A stretch of DNA of 64,000 bases, from positions 72,937,367 through 73,001,366 of the forward strand of contig CM056580.1 of NCBI GenBank assembly GCA_029721435.1, read 5' to 3'. Shown here one piece after another: positions 30,941 to 44,500 of the stretch. The first letter of the stretch is position 1. Every line of letters starts with the position of its first letter. A model generated the notes under the pieces. It was not told the DNA's origin. It saw only the letters and a program-made list of their open reading frames with translations, and ran no database searches. This DNA comes from Gymnothorax reevesii. Taxonomy: Eukaryota > Chordata > Actinopteri > Anguilliformes > Muraenidae. The position numbers and the translations under genes are program-made.

Positions 30941-33109
30941 ATATGTGAACTTGGGGCGTGCCGATGGCGCTGTAAGAGACCTCACTGAGCTGCTACAACG
31001 ATCCTACGGAGTTCCAAAAGAATTCAAATCAGAACGCAGAGCCACAGCCTTTGTTTTGTGCATGCACAAAAGCCATGGCGCAGCGTTTTAGGAGACCCCA
31101 CGGCATTTAGTGGAGGTGCCACAAAGATGCCGCTGCGCTCTAGGTGATCCCACTGCATCACCCCGGTGTTCTACAATTTTTGTGAACGTCGCACGAACTC
31201 CATGAGAACACAACTCAGGTGTGACAGGGGTTTAATGGAATCCATTGAGATGTCACGGCTTTTATATCATCTGGGAAGATGCAGTATGGACGCTTTGGGG
31301 ATGCAGTGAACTCAGCATGTACACAGTGGGTGTGCAGTGAAAATGCCTAGCTCACAGTGGACACGTATCGAGAACTCCGTGACAATGCCACTGATCCCAA
31401 ATGAGAATGCATCAGCACGCCACAATCGCTGTGAGGACGCCCTGAGATCTCCAGCTTGTGAATATTTTAAATAATTTGCAAAATGATTTCCAAATTTTTT
31501 TATGATCCCACGGAGTTTTGATAAGTTTCAAATCACAGAGGCAACTCTGTTGGTATCTGTCTGGTGTGACAGGGTATAACCATTTACTGAGGAGAACTGA
31601 GGATAATTGAGTGAGAGCAGGTAGCCAGGCAAGGGAATGCCAAAGGGGAGGGGCTTTACGAGGTGATATATTATTTTAAAATATGAGCTAGTAGCACTGA
31701 TGAACTTCATGCTCAAAACAGCCCACATGAATCATGAAAAAGTGACACCATAATTACACAGAAATTGCATAAAAATATAGCATGAACACTGTTTCATAAA
31801 AAGGGCCTCTGCCCGCTCATGTTCATGCAGGCTAAAGATATGTACCCCATAAAATGTAATCATTTACAGGTTAGTGCTGGAATACGTAAAGCATGTCCAT
31901 GGGTACTATCGACCTTGAGGGCCAAATTTGAGTTTGCAGAAACTCATATACTGTATTACAATGAGTAAGTTGCAATAGCACAGACCAATACTCCTGTTTT
32001 TCCATTTATTTTTCGGCTCAGCGGCTAAGCTCTAGTGGATTTTTATCAAGTGAAAATTACTTTTTCCAGATTATATTCCATCTCTAGTAAAATCTCACAG
32101 GAAACAAAAAGGCATCTATTATGCCTGCAAAAACTAACTATCGTCTCACACTCTCATCAAGGGATCCCTGGCTGCAGTGCTGAACTTCCACCCTGAAACC
32201 CCCACGAAGAATCACAAATGTATTCATATATGCGCTCTTGAATTATGTATACATTCCATTCTTTGCTGTAGGTTAATAGTAAAAGAAAAAAAAGGCCCAG
32301 CAAAAAAAATAAAAATCAGTTAAGAATGCAAATTGTATCCTCCAAAGCTTTTTTCATAATGCAGCCTCATAGTCTCTGCTTTGCAGTAACATGATAAAAA
32401 AGAAATAAAAATAACATTGTTCTTATTAACCCGTTATCTGCCCTTGTTTTCCAAGAGTCTATCTGTCCTGGCTCAATTATTCTGTGCTTAACAAATACTG
32501 CAGACTTAATTGCTATTCGAGCCAAAAGTTACCAATCACCACAGGGTTGCCGACTCACTGATTTAATGAAAAAAAGCTCAAGTGAGCAGATGACACTTTT
32601 TCCCCCACCACCATCTCTACCAGTCTAGTCTAGCCCAACACGTTGGACTGAGCTCCATGGTGAAACCATTACATTTAAACACGAGGCCAGATGGGAATAT
32701 AGGGAATGGAACAGATTGAAACTGTGATCAATAAGAGGCTAACCCAAGGGTGGGTTCATGCACTCTGAAGATACTGTCACCCAGGGTTGAGAAGAATATC
32801 ATCAGTAAGGAAAAGGAAAATCCATTTGGTATGTCATGCAGCTGCATGTGATGATCTGACATGAAAAATGTAACAGAACACTTTCTTGGACATGAAATGA
32901 TGAAGAATCCACAGATTTTAAAACAACTGCAGGAGCAATAAATCTAAGCTTCACTATAAATGTAATAATTCCTCACAGCAAAATCATTTATCACTGTTTT
33001 GGGTTTTGTTTATATTGAATTTTAATTGGAAATTAAAATGTACCTGATCTGCTACTTTCAGCCGCTGGTAATTAATACATAATTTACCAACAGCGCAATG
33101 AAATGAAAT
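30941..33109. other. no recognised feature
   Basis: 31,000-31,450 is richer in GC and CpG than its surroundings, with phrases such as CCCACTGCATCACC and TGCAGTGAACTCAGC, but shows no domain or inverted repeat I can define. The rest is ordinary AT-rich sequence. Confidence 0.4.
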
Positions 33110-33260
33110 AATGAGGGAATATCTAACATCTGGCCGTAGAACAGCTGAATGGCCAGTTGTCCTATTGCTGTACTTTTGGAGAGTTACAAAGTGGGGACCA
33201 CATGCTAAAAATGATACAATTCCTACACCACTCTCCTGATTTGGACATAATTGTTGTATT
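33110..33260. mobile_element. Tc1-type end relic, relative of 17,230-17,450
   Basis: The order GAACAGCTG.ATGGCCA, then AAAAATG..ACAATTCCTACAC matches the right part of the relic at 16,312-17,560 (GAAACAGCTGTATAGCCA, AAAAAGTGCTGTAATTCCTACAC). Heavily decayed. Confidence 0.4.
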
Positions 33261-33919
33261 GTGAACTCAGTATTATTTCACCTCCGCTGTTTCAGAGATT
33301 TTGGTAGTTCATCTAACCAATCTCACAACAGCTTACCACAAACTCCCTTTTACTCCAAGAAAAGCCTTAATTCTTCCAGGCAGGAATTCAACAAGATGAT
33401 GGAAACAATTTCTGGAGATTCCAGTGATGAGTTCTCTACCCCATCTTATAGATATAGCTGATTTGTGTCATCAGCGAAGATGGACCAATCACCTGCCAGG
33501 ATAGTTACCTCTAGCGTAGTAACAAGACTAATTTGCTTACAACTTTAAATGCCTGCCATTAGCTGCTTGTGACATGTAATATTAAACTGAATACAAGGTA
33601 TAGAAAGTGGGGATTCCCCACATTGTTTTGGTATATAAATCAAGGGTGTAGGTTTAATCTGAGAGTTAGTAGGGATGTATGTAATGCGAGCGTGCGCAGA
33701 GCGCGATTTGGAAAAATTATTGCAATAATTTGAATGCAAATATTGCCTTCCCCGTCAACAGAGATTTCTGTGTGTTTTTTTAATGTTTTCAACAGTGCTT
33801 AGTAGTGGTGAGCATTACAATTCCTATCAAGGACATGGATTCTTGGACTCAGGTCCTAAAGAGGATTTGTTCCTGGATTCGTTCACAAGTTCCCTCATTC
33901 TGAATGCAGTGAACAAGAA
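33261..33919. other. no recognised feature
   Basis: Short frames only (66 codons at 33,261). No domain or repeat recognised. Confidence 0.4.
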
Positions 33920-33922
33920 CTG

Positions 33923-35385
33923 GGGCCTATTGTACAAAAGTCGGATCCTGAGATCCTGGATCAACGCAAAAGCGAGGATTGCCATATCCCATACAGCGTG
34001 TTGCTGGCTTAATTGGTTGCACAAAGCCAACAGCCGCTGGAGGAGGATAGGCTACGTGAAGCCCAGTGCCGCTGATCCTACGGTGTGTGCGCACACGCCT
34101 ACCTCAAATAGACCCCGAGAGCGATCACAGAATCGCTGATCATCACCATGGACATTAAGTAGCTGCAGCAGACACATGCGCCAGCAGCACTGAAAGACCA
34201 TGGTTCAGACAGAAGGACGATGGGATCTCTGAAATACCTCTGACTGCTATTCCTTCTGTTTCTGTCTGAATGGTGCGAGACGTTTGAGAGGAGTATTAAA
34301 GCGAGCTAAACTCAAGTGAAATTATACTCGGTAGATGTTTTAGCGCCGTCTCAAAGGAGTAGCTGATGCACTTCGGCCTTACTGTGAACGATATAAGGCG
34401 TTGCTATCAGACAGATTTAAGATCGAGCAAGTGCATGAAATGTGCGCTATATCTGTGAAGGTGAAAATTGTTATGATAAAGACTTTGAAGCATAGCAACG
34501 TCTCATAAATGCTTCACAATTTTGCAGAAAGTCCTGTTTTCGTCCTGTTCGAAATGAATTGATAGTTTGAACTAAAAGACGTTTTCAGATTAATTGAGTT
34601 TACTGTCTGCTTTTAATCACCTCTGATGGAGGCATACTTAAGTTAAAAAGTAAAATGATAACGTCAGAAAATTACGTGAAGGAGCCTCCTGAAAATGTTT
34701 GATTCCAGTGTCGCGAAGTGAGCGACATTGCACTCGTGTCCAGCACTAAGGCAACGACTCTACCTCAATCGTCGCAGTCTGAATAAAGATGGAGAAAAGT
34801 AGCAGCAGTGCTGTAGGTAGGGGGTTACCGCAGTGATTTAAGACCGAGCTGAAACATGGTCACCTACTTCATCCAGCACTGCTCATTTTCTACTCTGATG
34901 GAAGTCTCAACTTGGGGAATAAGGACAAATCTGATAATGACGGATTCTAAAAATGGTTAAAAAGTAACATAAAAAGGGGACTGATTAAACGGTGATGGTC
35001 ACCGTCACATGGATACTTGAATATAATGATCGATTATTGGCTATTTTGACCACTGATGTCAGTAAAAGTTTCTAAGATAATTACTCTGGGCTTACTATAA
35101 TTGAGATAGCAATGTGGAGTGGACAATTCAGAATGACTGTTAAGGACATTGATTTTCAATTTGGGTGACTGCTGAATGAGTTGAGGTGAAATTGGCTGGA
35201 GGCAGGAGCTTAGCTAGTTTGTAAGCTTGCTCCGGAGCTGGCTAGCTCCACAGACTTTGTTTCTATAGTAACTAGTGCTATGGCTTAGCTCACATGCTTT
35301 GTGCAACCGAAATGGGGCTTGAGATCAGGCTAATCCCGCGCCGATCCTGGACTAATCCCTTATCTTGCCTTCGTGCAATAGGCCC
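33923..35385. mobile_element. PIF/Harbinger-like non-autonomous element
   Basis: The left terminus GGGCCTATTGTACAAAAG and right terminus CTTCGTGCAATAGGCCC form an inverted repeat with 2-3 mismatches. Subterminal GATCCTGG motifs occur at both ends. CTG lies directly outside both ends (33,920-33,922 and 35,386-35,388), a 3-bp duplication. The 1,463-bp body has no transposase frame. The G/GGCC termini and 3-bp duplication parallel the element at 10,687-11,618. Confidence 0.65.
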
Positions 35386-35388
35386 CTG

Positions 35389-36399
35389 GAGTCATATGGA
35401 GTCACTGCCATAGAGGAGACGCCGGGTCCTCAGAAGCATTTTGACAGCAGTGCCAGGAGAACAAAAGGTATGATTTCACGTGTAGGGAGAACAGAAAATT
35501 GTTTTATTCGTCCAGTAATGCCAGTCAGTGTAACTTACGTTTCATCCTGTACAGTTTAAGATGAGGCTGTAGAAATAGCAATAGTCTACTTCAATGTGAA
35601 AATAGCCAACTCTGTTCCAAACAATAATCTTCCACTACAAACCTCATTTCTCTAAAATTAAAAGTGTGGGGAAAATGGACTCCTGTGTTTTACATGTTAT
35701 AGTATTGGATTAGCTGGCAACTTAATACCGTATAATGTAGTTGGCTGGAGTAGAGCTAATTTGACTTAATTTACTCTGAATACAAATCCATTATGTTTCA
35801 TATGTAGAGCAATATTTATCGCTGAAATATACCTTCTCAAATATCTCTGAAAGTACTTCTATTTTAAGGTACATACGGTTGTATACTACCTCCTTTAACA
35901 ACACGCAACTGACCTTGTTGCTGTGTAAGTATTGCATATGCTTTGGAGCTTTCTAGATTGTTTGTAGCTTCGCAGTCTGTGACAACGGAGTCGCTAATGT
36001 TGCCAAGTGCGGTAGTGTGGCCACTGCTTCAGGTCGTTCTCCCATTCTTCAATCGTAAAAGGCAGCGGTACTGTAACTTTATCCCGTCTGAGAGCTGAAA
36101 GGTGATGTTTCCTCATATATTATTTTCCAATCGCTTAAAAAAAGAGGTTCCGCGTGAGCTGCTATGACGGTGAACAGTTCAGTGACAGGATGCAGCGGAA
36201 ATTGCGCCCATAATTCGTACAAGGGATCATAGGACGTGGGAATAAGGTGAATATAATGTACATATTCCTAAAAATCGTTGAAAAAAAAATGCACAAAATA
36301 TCATTGCCTCGGGCAGATATTGGCATTTACTGGAAATTCACTTGCGCAACATAAAAATCATTTAAATATCATGGCTCACATATGCTGCACATCCAGACA
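35389..36399. other. no recognised feature
   Basis: Short frames without domains. No repeat structure recognised between the Harbinger-like element and the Tc1 fragment that follows. Confidence 0.4.
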
Positions 36400-36697
36400 T
36401 CATCTGTTTCAGGATATGCACCTGCTTTTCCTGCAAGATAACACCAGAACACTTTCAGCATGGATTACAACTGCACGGCTGACAAAACAGATAGTGCTGG
36501 TGCTAGATTGGCCTGTGAGCAGTCCTGATCAGTCTTTGAATGAGAATGTACAGCGCATTACGAGTCAAAATACACAGCAACAACTCCTTACAGTTGTGCA
36601 GCTGAGGACCAGCATAATGGAGGAATGGAGAAAATTCTACTTGCCAGACCAACTTGCATCTTCAGTGACCAAACTAAGTCCTTTTAAATTCACTTAA
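36400..36697 (+). pseudogene. Tc1-like transposase C-terminal relic
   Basis: The frame contains LLFLQDNTR, equivalent to the FQQDN motif with the second catalytic aspartate, then VLVLDWPVSSPDQSLNENVQ, equivalent to the W-P-x-x-SPDxxxxEN motif with the last acidic residue, then MEEWRKFYLP. This is the last third of a Tc1-family enzyme. The N-terminal part is absent and several key positions around the last motif are altered. Confidence 0.7.
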
Positions 36698-36700
36698 ATC

Positions 36701-38099
36701 TAGGTGGGGCTCATACTGAATGATAAAAGCCACGCCATCCACATAGCCTACCATACAGGCCAGCAGATACTGCCTAATTCCCACGAGACGTCTCGTGTAT
36801 CTCTCGTGGCTTTCTTGCGAGAATCTCCTCTTTATGTCCCGTGCTATTATCAACCTCGTACTCTGCCAAGACAAGATTCGCAGTAGGCCGGCCGCCGAGC
36901 CTACACACTCATGCCTAGAGCCTGCCAAATGCGCAATGTAATGTTGTCCGAATTAGGCCTATGCACAGTTGATGCTGAGAATTACTTCTTATATGCAGAT
37001 TTAATAGATACAATACATCGTTGCGTTGCTGCGTTGCTGGTAATCGCTAATCATTAATCTGTGAAAATCGAGGGTGGTCTGAAAAAGAGCATATGATATC
37101 CAAAAACGGTTGAAGAATCACTTTGAAAAACTCGGTATACATGTATCGCCAGCCAGAATAAAACATAATGTGCTACATACTGTACATGTAGATTGTAATT
37201 TTGCATTTATTTCAGTTCATGTGGTGGAGGGACATAACTCATATTATGTTTTCTGTTTAATAGCCTTCTGTTTGATGATCTTGGTTTATTCTTAATTTAT
37301 ACTGTAAATGCAGGATAGAATGTTTTCTGTGGAGGTCTCATTGTGTCATATATAAAGCAACAAATCTATTGATTCACATGTCAAATTATCTTTAAAGCGA
37401 CGCCTTGTTGCAATATCCTGGAAATGACAGAGCTCACATTCCATGTGTTTTTTTCTTCAATTGGAATTGGTGAAGTGTGTAGTAATTTTTAGTTTGATAT
37501 TTGTTTGGCGTATAGAGTTTGCCTCTGTATGTACAATTTGATGGATTTAGCTTGAATGGATATCCCTTCTCCTGCGATCAGACAATCTCTTCTCTTGATT
37601 TTCATACAGAGACATTATACGCGCTCTTAAATAAGGGGAAATGCGATACATCTTCTCTACTCACATTTTTCTTACTGAATGATAATTTTGCTCATTACAT
37701 ATGAATTCTTAGGACTGATGAATGGGCCTCAAGCTGCAGATTAAAAAAATTACTCCTTTTCCATTTGAGACATCTGGAACTCGCGGCCTTTGTTTTATCT
37801 AAGCTGTGGCTTCTTTCTCAGGTGGCATGAAACACTTAAGTGCAAAGGGAAATCTACTCATTAATCAAGTATCGGATTATAAAAATAATATCATGCAAGG
37901 TTGCATTGTTAACAGAGGAATTTGGTTTTTCCTTTCTGTATTTGTGATAATATAGCTATCCTTAGACACACCCCACGTCCTAATCGATCAGTCCAAATCT
38001 ATAAACTTAACAAAGCCGGTAAACCTCTCAATCGGATAAATACAATAATCACAGACTAATAAATCTTTTTTATGACCAGTTTAATAATAATCCGATGAC
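36701..38099. other. no recognised gene; one 16-bp palindrome
   Basis: A perfect palindrome CACGAGACGTCTCGTG lies at 36,782-36,797. The frames are short and lack domains. Confidence 0.4.
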
Positions 38100-39286
38100 T
38101 GTTAAACTCAAAATATGAATTTGTTACTTTTAACAAAATGTTTAACAAATTAATTTGTTAAAATCAATCCAACAAAATTTATTTGTTCAGGAAGTAACAA
38201 ATTAGTTTGTTTTATTAACAAATTAAAATTGTTGCTGTATTAACAAAATAGGCCTATTGTTTTAAACTAACAGTTAAGTAACAAATGTGTTTTGCTAAAA
38301 CAATTGGACCATGAATTATTTTGTTAGGATGTTTGTTAAAATAAATCTGCAAAAATGGATCATGCGGCCGATATACATGTAGAAGAAATCATTTAAGTGC
38401 GTACTTTTATTCCTTCACAAAGAAGTGGTAATGCAAGACGTGAACCGTAAGGTGAGTTTTTAATCAATGCCAATAAGTTGTTGACAAATCAATCAGCTGT
38501 TAAAGGGTCAAAACAGGCATCAGAGGCAGTCTCCTCATGTTTAATGACCTGGTTCGTGGAAGATAAAATATGGTGGGATAGGAATATCATCTGCACGCAC
38601 AAATATCTAGATTGCGACACAAAAATAAAGATAGAATAACATTGTCGGCGTATGTTGCTAAATATTAAAACTTAAAGAATGACGAAATATAGCTAGTAGT
38701 CTATACAGAGAAAAGATGGCATAGGTTAAAACTCGCCTTCCCGTTGCGTTCCTGCTCATTTCAAGATCCTTCAAAGTCAGACGACACTGAAATTGGTGCT
38801 CGTGATCGATTCTCACCAATGAAAAGTGACAACAGAAAATTTTCTGGGGCCGTGCGGTAAAGAGACTAATCTATTTTGCTAAGCCCATATGAAAAAGATT
38901 TATATAAAACTTGTAATGTTTATAGATGTTTTATGAAAAACATATATGCATCTTATAGGAGATACAATATTCATATAAAATGCCTACAAAATCAAACTTT
39001 CACAATTTTACACCATAGAAGAATCATAGATGGCACTAAACCCTCATGTAATGTCATTATAAGACTTTTGTACTACATGACATAAAACGCCAAACCTTGT
39101 ATGAGAGATATAGGCAGACAAAGAATACATATAAAATCCTTCACAAAGACATGATGAAAGTTCGTTAACAAGTTAAGGGTTGTTTTTTTCATGATAATAC
39201 GCCAGGCCAAGGTAATTTCCAAGCTGTGGTCAGTGATGGCATAGCGCGTTTTCTGTGGAAAAAGAATTATATATTAATATATATAG

Positions 39287-39288
<2 letters not shown>

Positions 39289-39352
<64 letters not shown>
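39289..39352. repeat. (TA)32 microsatellite
   Basis: An uninterrupted TA dinucleotide run of 64 bp, capable of cruciform or hairpin formation. Confidence 0.95.
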
Positions 39353-39355
<3 letters not shown>

Positions 39356-39669
39356 TTTTATTTATTTAACCTTCATTTTACCAGAAAATTTCCATAATTT
39401 CTATCCACTAAAATGGCATGCTAAAATTGGGCAGTGACACCTCTGATTATTATGCATGTATGAACTCATGTATTATCATCACCTGGCCTATGACTGTTTT
39501 TGTTTTTTTTTCACTCACACAGAGGGCTTGTAAAACCCCTGAGCTCAGTCATTTTGTTTCCTAGATAAGAAGATATTCATGACCAGAATTTGTAGGTTTC
39601 TATATTTCAGAAGTAAACACTGATTGGGGGAATTATACATGTTTGAATACTTTATGCTTTACACTTTAA

Positions 39670-40620
39670 AGCAACACGCCACCGTTGTTCAGTACTGATA
39701 TATGTTCGTCCCTGCTTTTAGACAAGTTAATGCCAACCTGTCTCGTCTTCCTCCATCTAATGTATCTCGCTAATGAAGGGTGCAAGCATGATAGCACGTA
39801 GCTTAACACAATGCTTTCATTAGGATCCAAGCATGTCTGAAGTTGGAGGCAACCAAGCTCTTCCAACACTATTTAAATATGGTTATCCGAGTGGTTACAA
39901 GACCCAGGAACTCTACTTGTAGGTACTTCGATATTAGAGCAGTGGGGAGACATTAAGAGAGAGGGAGACCAATCACTGAGGAAATCCTCCCATTGAAACA
40001 CATTGCAGCCATTCTGAACGCAAGTTCTGACTTGTTTTGAAAGTAGTCAATCGCATTGTTGGACATGGAATTTATTACTGGCGGTTAGCCTTTTGTTTAC
40101 TATCTCCATCACCAGTGGTAGCCATGCCATGAATGTCCAATGAGCTCATTCACATTTGAATTAAATATGTACAACCCACCAGTCTGGACTCTTGGATATC
40201 TCCCCATTCATTTTGATAGGGCCTGGACTTGTTGTAGCTGCCCGCAGGCGTCACCAATATGGCGGCTGAGCGGAGGAACTTGCCCAAAAAGACTTTGGTA
40301 ATATCACCAAAGGGTTGTTTGGGAGTTATGGTATCAATGCTGTTGAAGTACTCCCAAGCAGCCTATAGTTCCGCCATACATTAGAGTTGTCCTTTGTATC
40401 TGCTTCTTAAAATACCAACGGATGCTCACATAACTGTATTTAAATTGGGGAAACATGGAAGTTGTTGGTTGCCTCTCACTTCACCTATGTTTGGATCCTA
40501 ATTAAATGCTAACACGTCTACGCCAGTGTGACAGAGCACGCATGAAGGCAAGACATACGCCTCAACTTGTCTAATATCAAGGAAGAACATTTCAATATTG
40601 AAAAACGGTGGCGTATTCCT
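39670..40620. mobile_element. TTAA-flanked inverted-repeat element
   Basis: TTAA lies at both edges (39,666-39,669 and 40,621-40,624). Inside are inverted termini AGCAACACGCCACCG (left) and CGGTGGCGTATTCCT (right), 13 of 15 matching; pairing continues loosely into TTCA.TA.TGA. TTAA target duplication is typical of Kolobok and piggyBac elements. The roughly 950-bp body has no transposase frame. It lies inside the larger palindromic composite. Confidence 0.65.
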
Positions 40621-40769
40621 TTAAAGTGGTGTCAGTCAAGAAATGAATTGAAATCAGGCATTTCTAAGGGATTTAATTTTCAGAAATGACCAGTAACACA
40701 TACAAAATTTAGAGTGCAACATCATGAGCAGACAAAAAAACATTCAATTCAATGCATGCATGCAACTGA

Positions 40770-41165
40770 ACATGCAAAAAACATGTATGGACTTTGACAT
40801 ATTCATATAAAAATAGACATTGAAATATGTAAGAAATCTATAAATGTTTGTACACATAACATACAGAAAACATGTATGGACTACCACATATGAATATTAA
40901 TAGAACTATGTAAGTAATCTATAAATGTTTGCACACATAAAATACAAAAAACATATATGTCCTTGTAGGTGTTCATATATGCTAAGTAATGGAAATGTGT
41001 AAGAAATCTATAAAATTTTGTACACATAACATTCAGAAAACATGTATGGGCTTGCACATATTCATATATGAATATTAATAGACATATGTAAAAAATCTAT
41101 AAATGTTTTACACGTCATACAAAAAGCATGTATGGGCTTGGACATATTGATGTAAACATACAAAA
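40770..41165. repeat. diverged tandem repeat, 80-90-bp unit, about 5 copies
   Basis: ACATGTATGG-type starts recur at 40,781, 40,870, 40,951, 41,040 and 41,126. Each is followed by CATATTCATAT..., ATGTAAGAAATCTATAAATGTTTG and ACACATAACATAC. Spacing is 81-89 bp. Confidence 0.75.
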
Positions 41166-41530
41166 AAACTACATTGTTGTCCATACCTCATATAAAACAT
41201 TACACTTAACATTACATGTTTCATAAGCTGACCATATATGTTGGCTTATATGTAATTTATACAAATCCTTTATGATCTGTATTCCATTCATATATATGAA
41301 GTGGGCCACTTTTGTAGCATGCGCCATATATGCCATTTCATTACAGTTTTATACTTATCTTTGTAAGTTTTTTATGAATCTTTTTCATATGGGAGGCGAC
41401 TGGACAAAATCTATTTTGTTAAGATTTTTGTTAAAGTAACAAATCGGTTTCTGTTGGATCAACAAATTTATTTGTTTCAAAGGCGTAACAAATTTGTTTT
41501 TCTTTAATTTGAGCGTGTCATCAATACATA

Positions 41531-44500
41531 AGAAAATCAAAAACATTGTACATTTGACTTGTAAATGACTTGTACATTTACGCTGCGTATGTCTTGTGTA
41601 TTTATCCCGATAATCTCGCGTAGAAATGGCACTGTCTGCTGGCCTTTACGGTATGTGGCAGGTTTGTATTTAGTCCTTGCTCAGCAAGAATGTGGATTAT
41701 CTCTTGACCAATCAATGAACTGCAGTGGTTGTAGCTTCACCTTTTAGTATTGGATCAGTGTGCTAGGTACTGCAAGAGAAGGTTAACAAAAAAATGGGAC
41801 AGACTGTGACAATTATTTTGGTGCCATCCACAAGTAAGAAAGTGGTAATGCAAAAAAAAAAAAAACTGTTCTATTGTGTTATGAACTGAACTGAACTGAA
41901 CCAGACTTCTAGGACGAAAGAGCTTTGCAATGTTTTTCAGACTTACATATTTCAAGCACATTCATTCTCCTCTTCTGTGGAATTTCCTTTCATTGCAGCT
42001 CGAAATTAGCTGTCTTAGCCAACTTCAAATCTGGAAATCTATCTAAGCGTCATTTTGACTATCAAGCTGTGCAAATCTAGAATACTTTCATCCAGTTATC
42101 AGTTTAAGTGAGTATGTTAGCTTCCTGAGGGGGAAATAACTTTCTTACACAGTGGGAGTTTGGAATAGATTTCCTTCCCTCAATAAATTAAATAATGTGC
42201 TTTGTGTTTACTTGGCTTGTTTTTACCTGGCTTGAAAATCAGAAACAATTTTGTTTGAAAACATATGCGAAGGAATAAATTGCAATAGTTCAAATACTTT
42301 CTCATGGCACTGTGACTGTACAGCAATAACAGATGTGAATATATGTAAATGGAGTACCAGATATGCTGCTTCAGTTGCATATGCAGTTTTCTACCGCATA
42401 TAAAATCTTCCAGCAAATTCAGTATACACAGCCTTGCACATAACACACAGCAAGAAATGTATCAATGCTAAGTCTAAATGCCCTCCTCAAGGGTATAATA
42501 GCCAAGCAGTTCTGACTGGACATAAACCTATAACCTCCTGATTCCAAACCCCTATGGCACTCTGCTGACTGAGCACATAAGCATGAATGTATTGTGTCAG
42601 CAAAGCCAGAGGTTATAGAGCTATTTTAGGAAATAAAGAAAACCGATAGGGATTTGCAATAGTGACAATTTTTGATGGCTGTAATCTGAAATGGTGCTAT
42701 AATTACCACTGCCCACCTCTCTAAAAATTGAAAATAAAACATTTGGGAGTAAGATTACACTGTGAGTATTGTAAGTGCAATGGACCACAGACAGAGAATA
42801 CCCAGTCAAACAAAGTTATCCATTTTTATTTTGAATAAATAAAGATAAACTGTAAAGATAAAATGACATTCTTTTTACTGAATATAGCACAGTGCAATCT
42901 CTTTCTCATTTACTTGGAACTTATTGCATTCACAATACATATGCATTGTGTTGTAAATGAATGTTTTCAGGCATTCAGAACAGAGTGGAATATGGTACAG
43001 AGCTTTATGAAGCATTGCAACCTGGCTGTGCTTACCTGACTTTTTATTCCACTTCAGTGTGCTATTATGTGAAAGTAAGCATAAACATTAAAGTGTTTAT
43101 CGATGTTCGTCCAAATTTCATGAATTTGCATCAAACCTTCAAAAGGCTTTGGTAATTCGGCTTTCATATGCGATAAAGGTGCATCAAGGGTTGCTAATCA
43201 GTCACCCTGTAAGGCAAACATAGCATGTATTTTTTTCCCCAAAGGAAGGAGGGAAAAATCAATGCTCTCATTTAAGTGTGAAGAGATTTACCTTCACACT
43301 GAAACATGGCTAAATCCTGACATGGTCAATTTATCAGCAAAATAAAGCAATCTGGTTTTAAATGTGCGTGCCAAATAATTTTAATGTAATGCAAAAAGGA
43401 ATTGCAAGCATATGTTCTTGCAGTTATTCAGGGAGATCAATGAAATAACATGGCTGACTGCACCATGGTTTGGTTATTTTTTTTTCACATCCTTGATGCT
43501 TTTATCTCTGTATTTATTTTCCCTCAGAGCTAATGTTTTATGGATCATTTCAAATTCCGTATTCCAAGTTCTTGAAATATCAAACCGAAGACTTGGCTTG
43601 GGGTCACGTTTTGTAAATATCATAATTGTGTGAACTGCTAAGACCAATCTAAAAAAAAACATTTTGAATGTGCAGCCCGGTTTATCAAAAATATAACTGT
43701 CTTTTAAATCCACCTGGTCCAATTAAAACTAATAACAGAATTTATTCAGGAAATATTCAATTTCAGAAAAAGCAGACTGTGTGTTTTGATCAATGCTGTG
43801 GCTACTTTGGCCGGAGAGGATCCTTATCCACTAGCAGTCTCTGCTCATCGAGCAATGCCTACAACAACTGATGCTCACGCCAGGACAAAATGGCTATCTA
43901 GGGGCGCAGTTGCAGCTGTATCCATTTACAAAGCTACATCGTGGGTTGGCAGGAGCACCAGAGAGCCAAAGACGTTGAGACCACCACAGCTCCAGCTGGA
44001 CACAGCCCCTGAGCCAGATATTAATCCAGCTAGACACATGGCCTGCAGAGCCAGTCGCCCATGCGGCCAGCCTGGGAGCTGAGATAGAATGAGGCCAGGA
44101 GCCTGAATAGGTTCAGAATGCAGCTGGCTTTGGACACTACTGAGACAAATGGACCAGCCATACCTGCTCTCACAAGACTGCAAACCAGCCAGACCCCTTT
44201 CAGAGCACAGCACTTCACATTCAAAGGACTGAGAACCATGCTGTGTGGAGGAATCTGTAAATGGCTTTAATTTCTTTTCTTTTTTTTTTTTTAAATAAAA
44301 ACCTGCGTAGTTATTGTGGCTAAATGTGTGTAATCCAAAGCAGATGCTCCATTCAAACTAAGTCTTGTCAAAAATAAGCATTGTTTTGAAAACATATAGT
44401 TACTTAATAGACAAATATTCAGGCCATTGTTCCTCCAGACCTCAAAAATGAGTAGAGGAGAAAATCCCAATTTTTGTCGCATATTTTAGTTTCATTTTCT

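Larger units (their letters stand above)
38100..41530. repeat. large palindromic composite repeat
   Basis: Outer zones at 38,115-38,350 and 41,400-41,510 are rich in AACAAATT.ATTTGTT motifs. An inner inverted pair, CCCATATGAAAAAGATTTATAT (38,884 on) and AATCTTTTTCATATGGG (ending 41,393), extends imperfectly for some 40-60 bp. Between the arms lie a (TA)32 tract, a TTAA-flanked element (39,670-40,620) and about five copies of an 80-90-bp tandem repeat. The arms suggest one large non-autonomous DNA element that later took in another. Confidence 0.5.

Noticed and set aside
40770..41165. CRISPR-like array
   Set aside because: Units of 80-90 bp are diverged along their full length with no constant short repeat and unique spacers; it is an ordinary tandem repeat.
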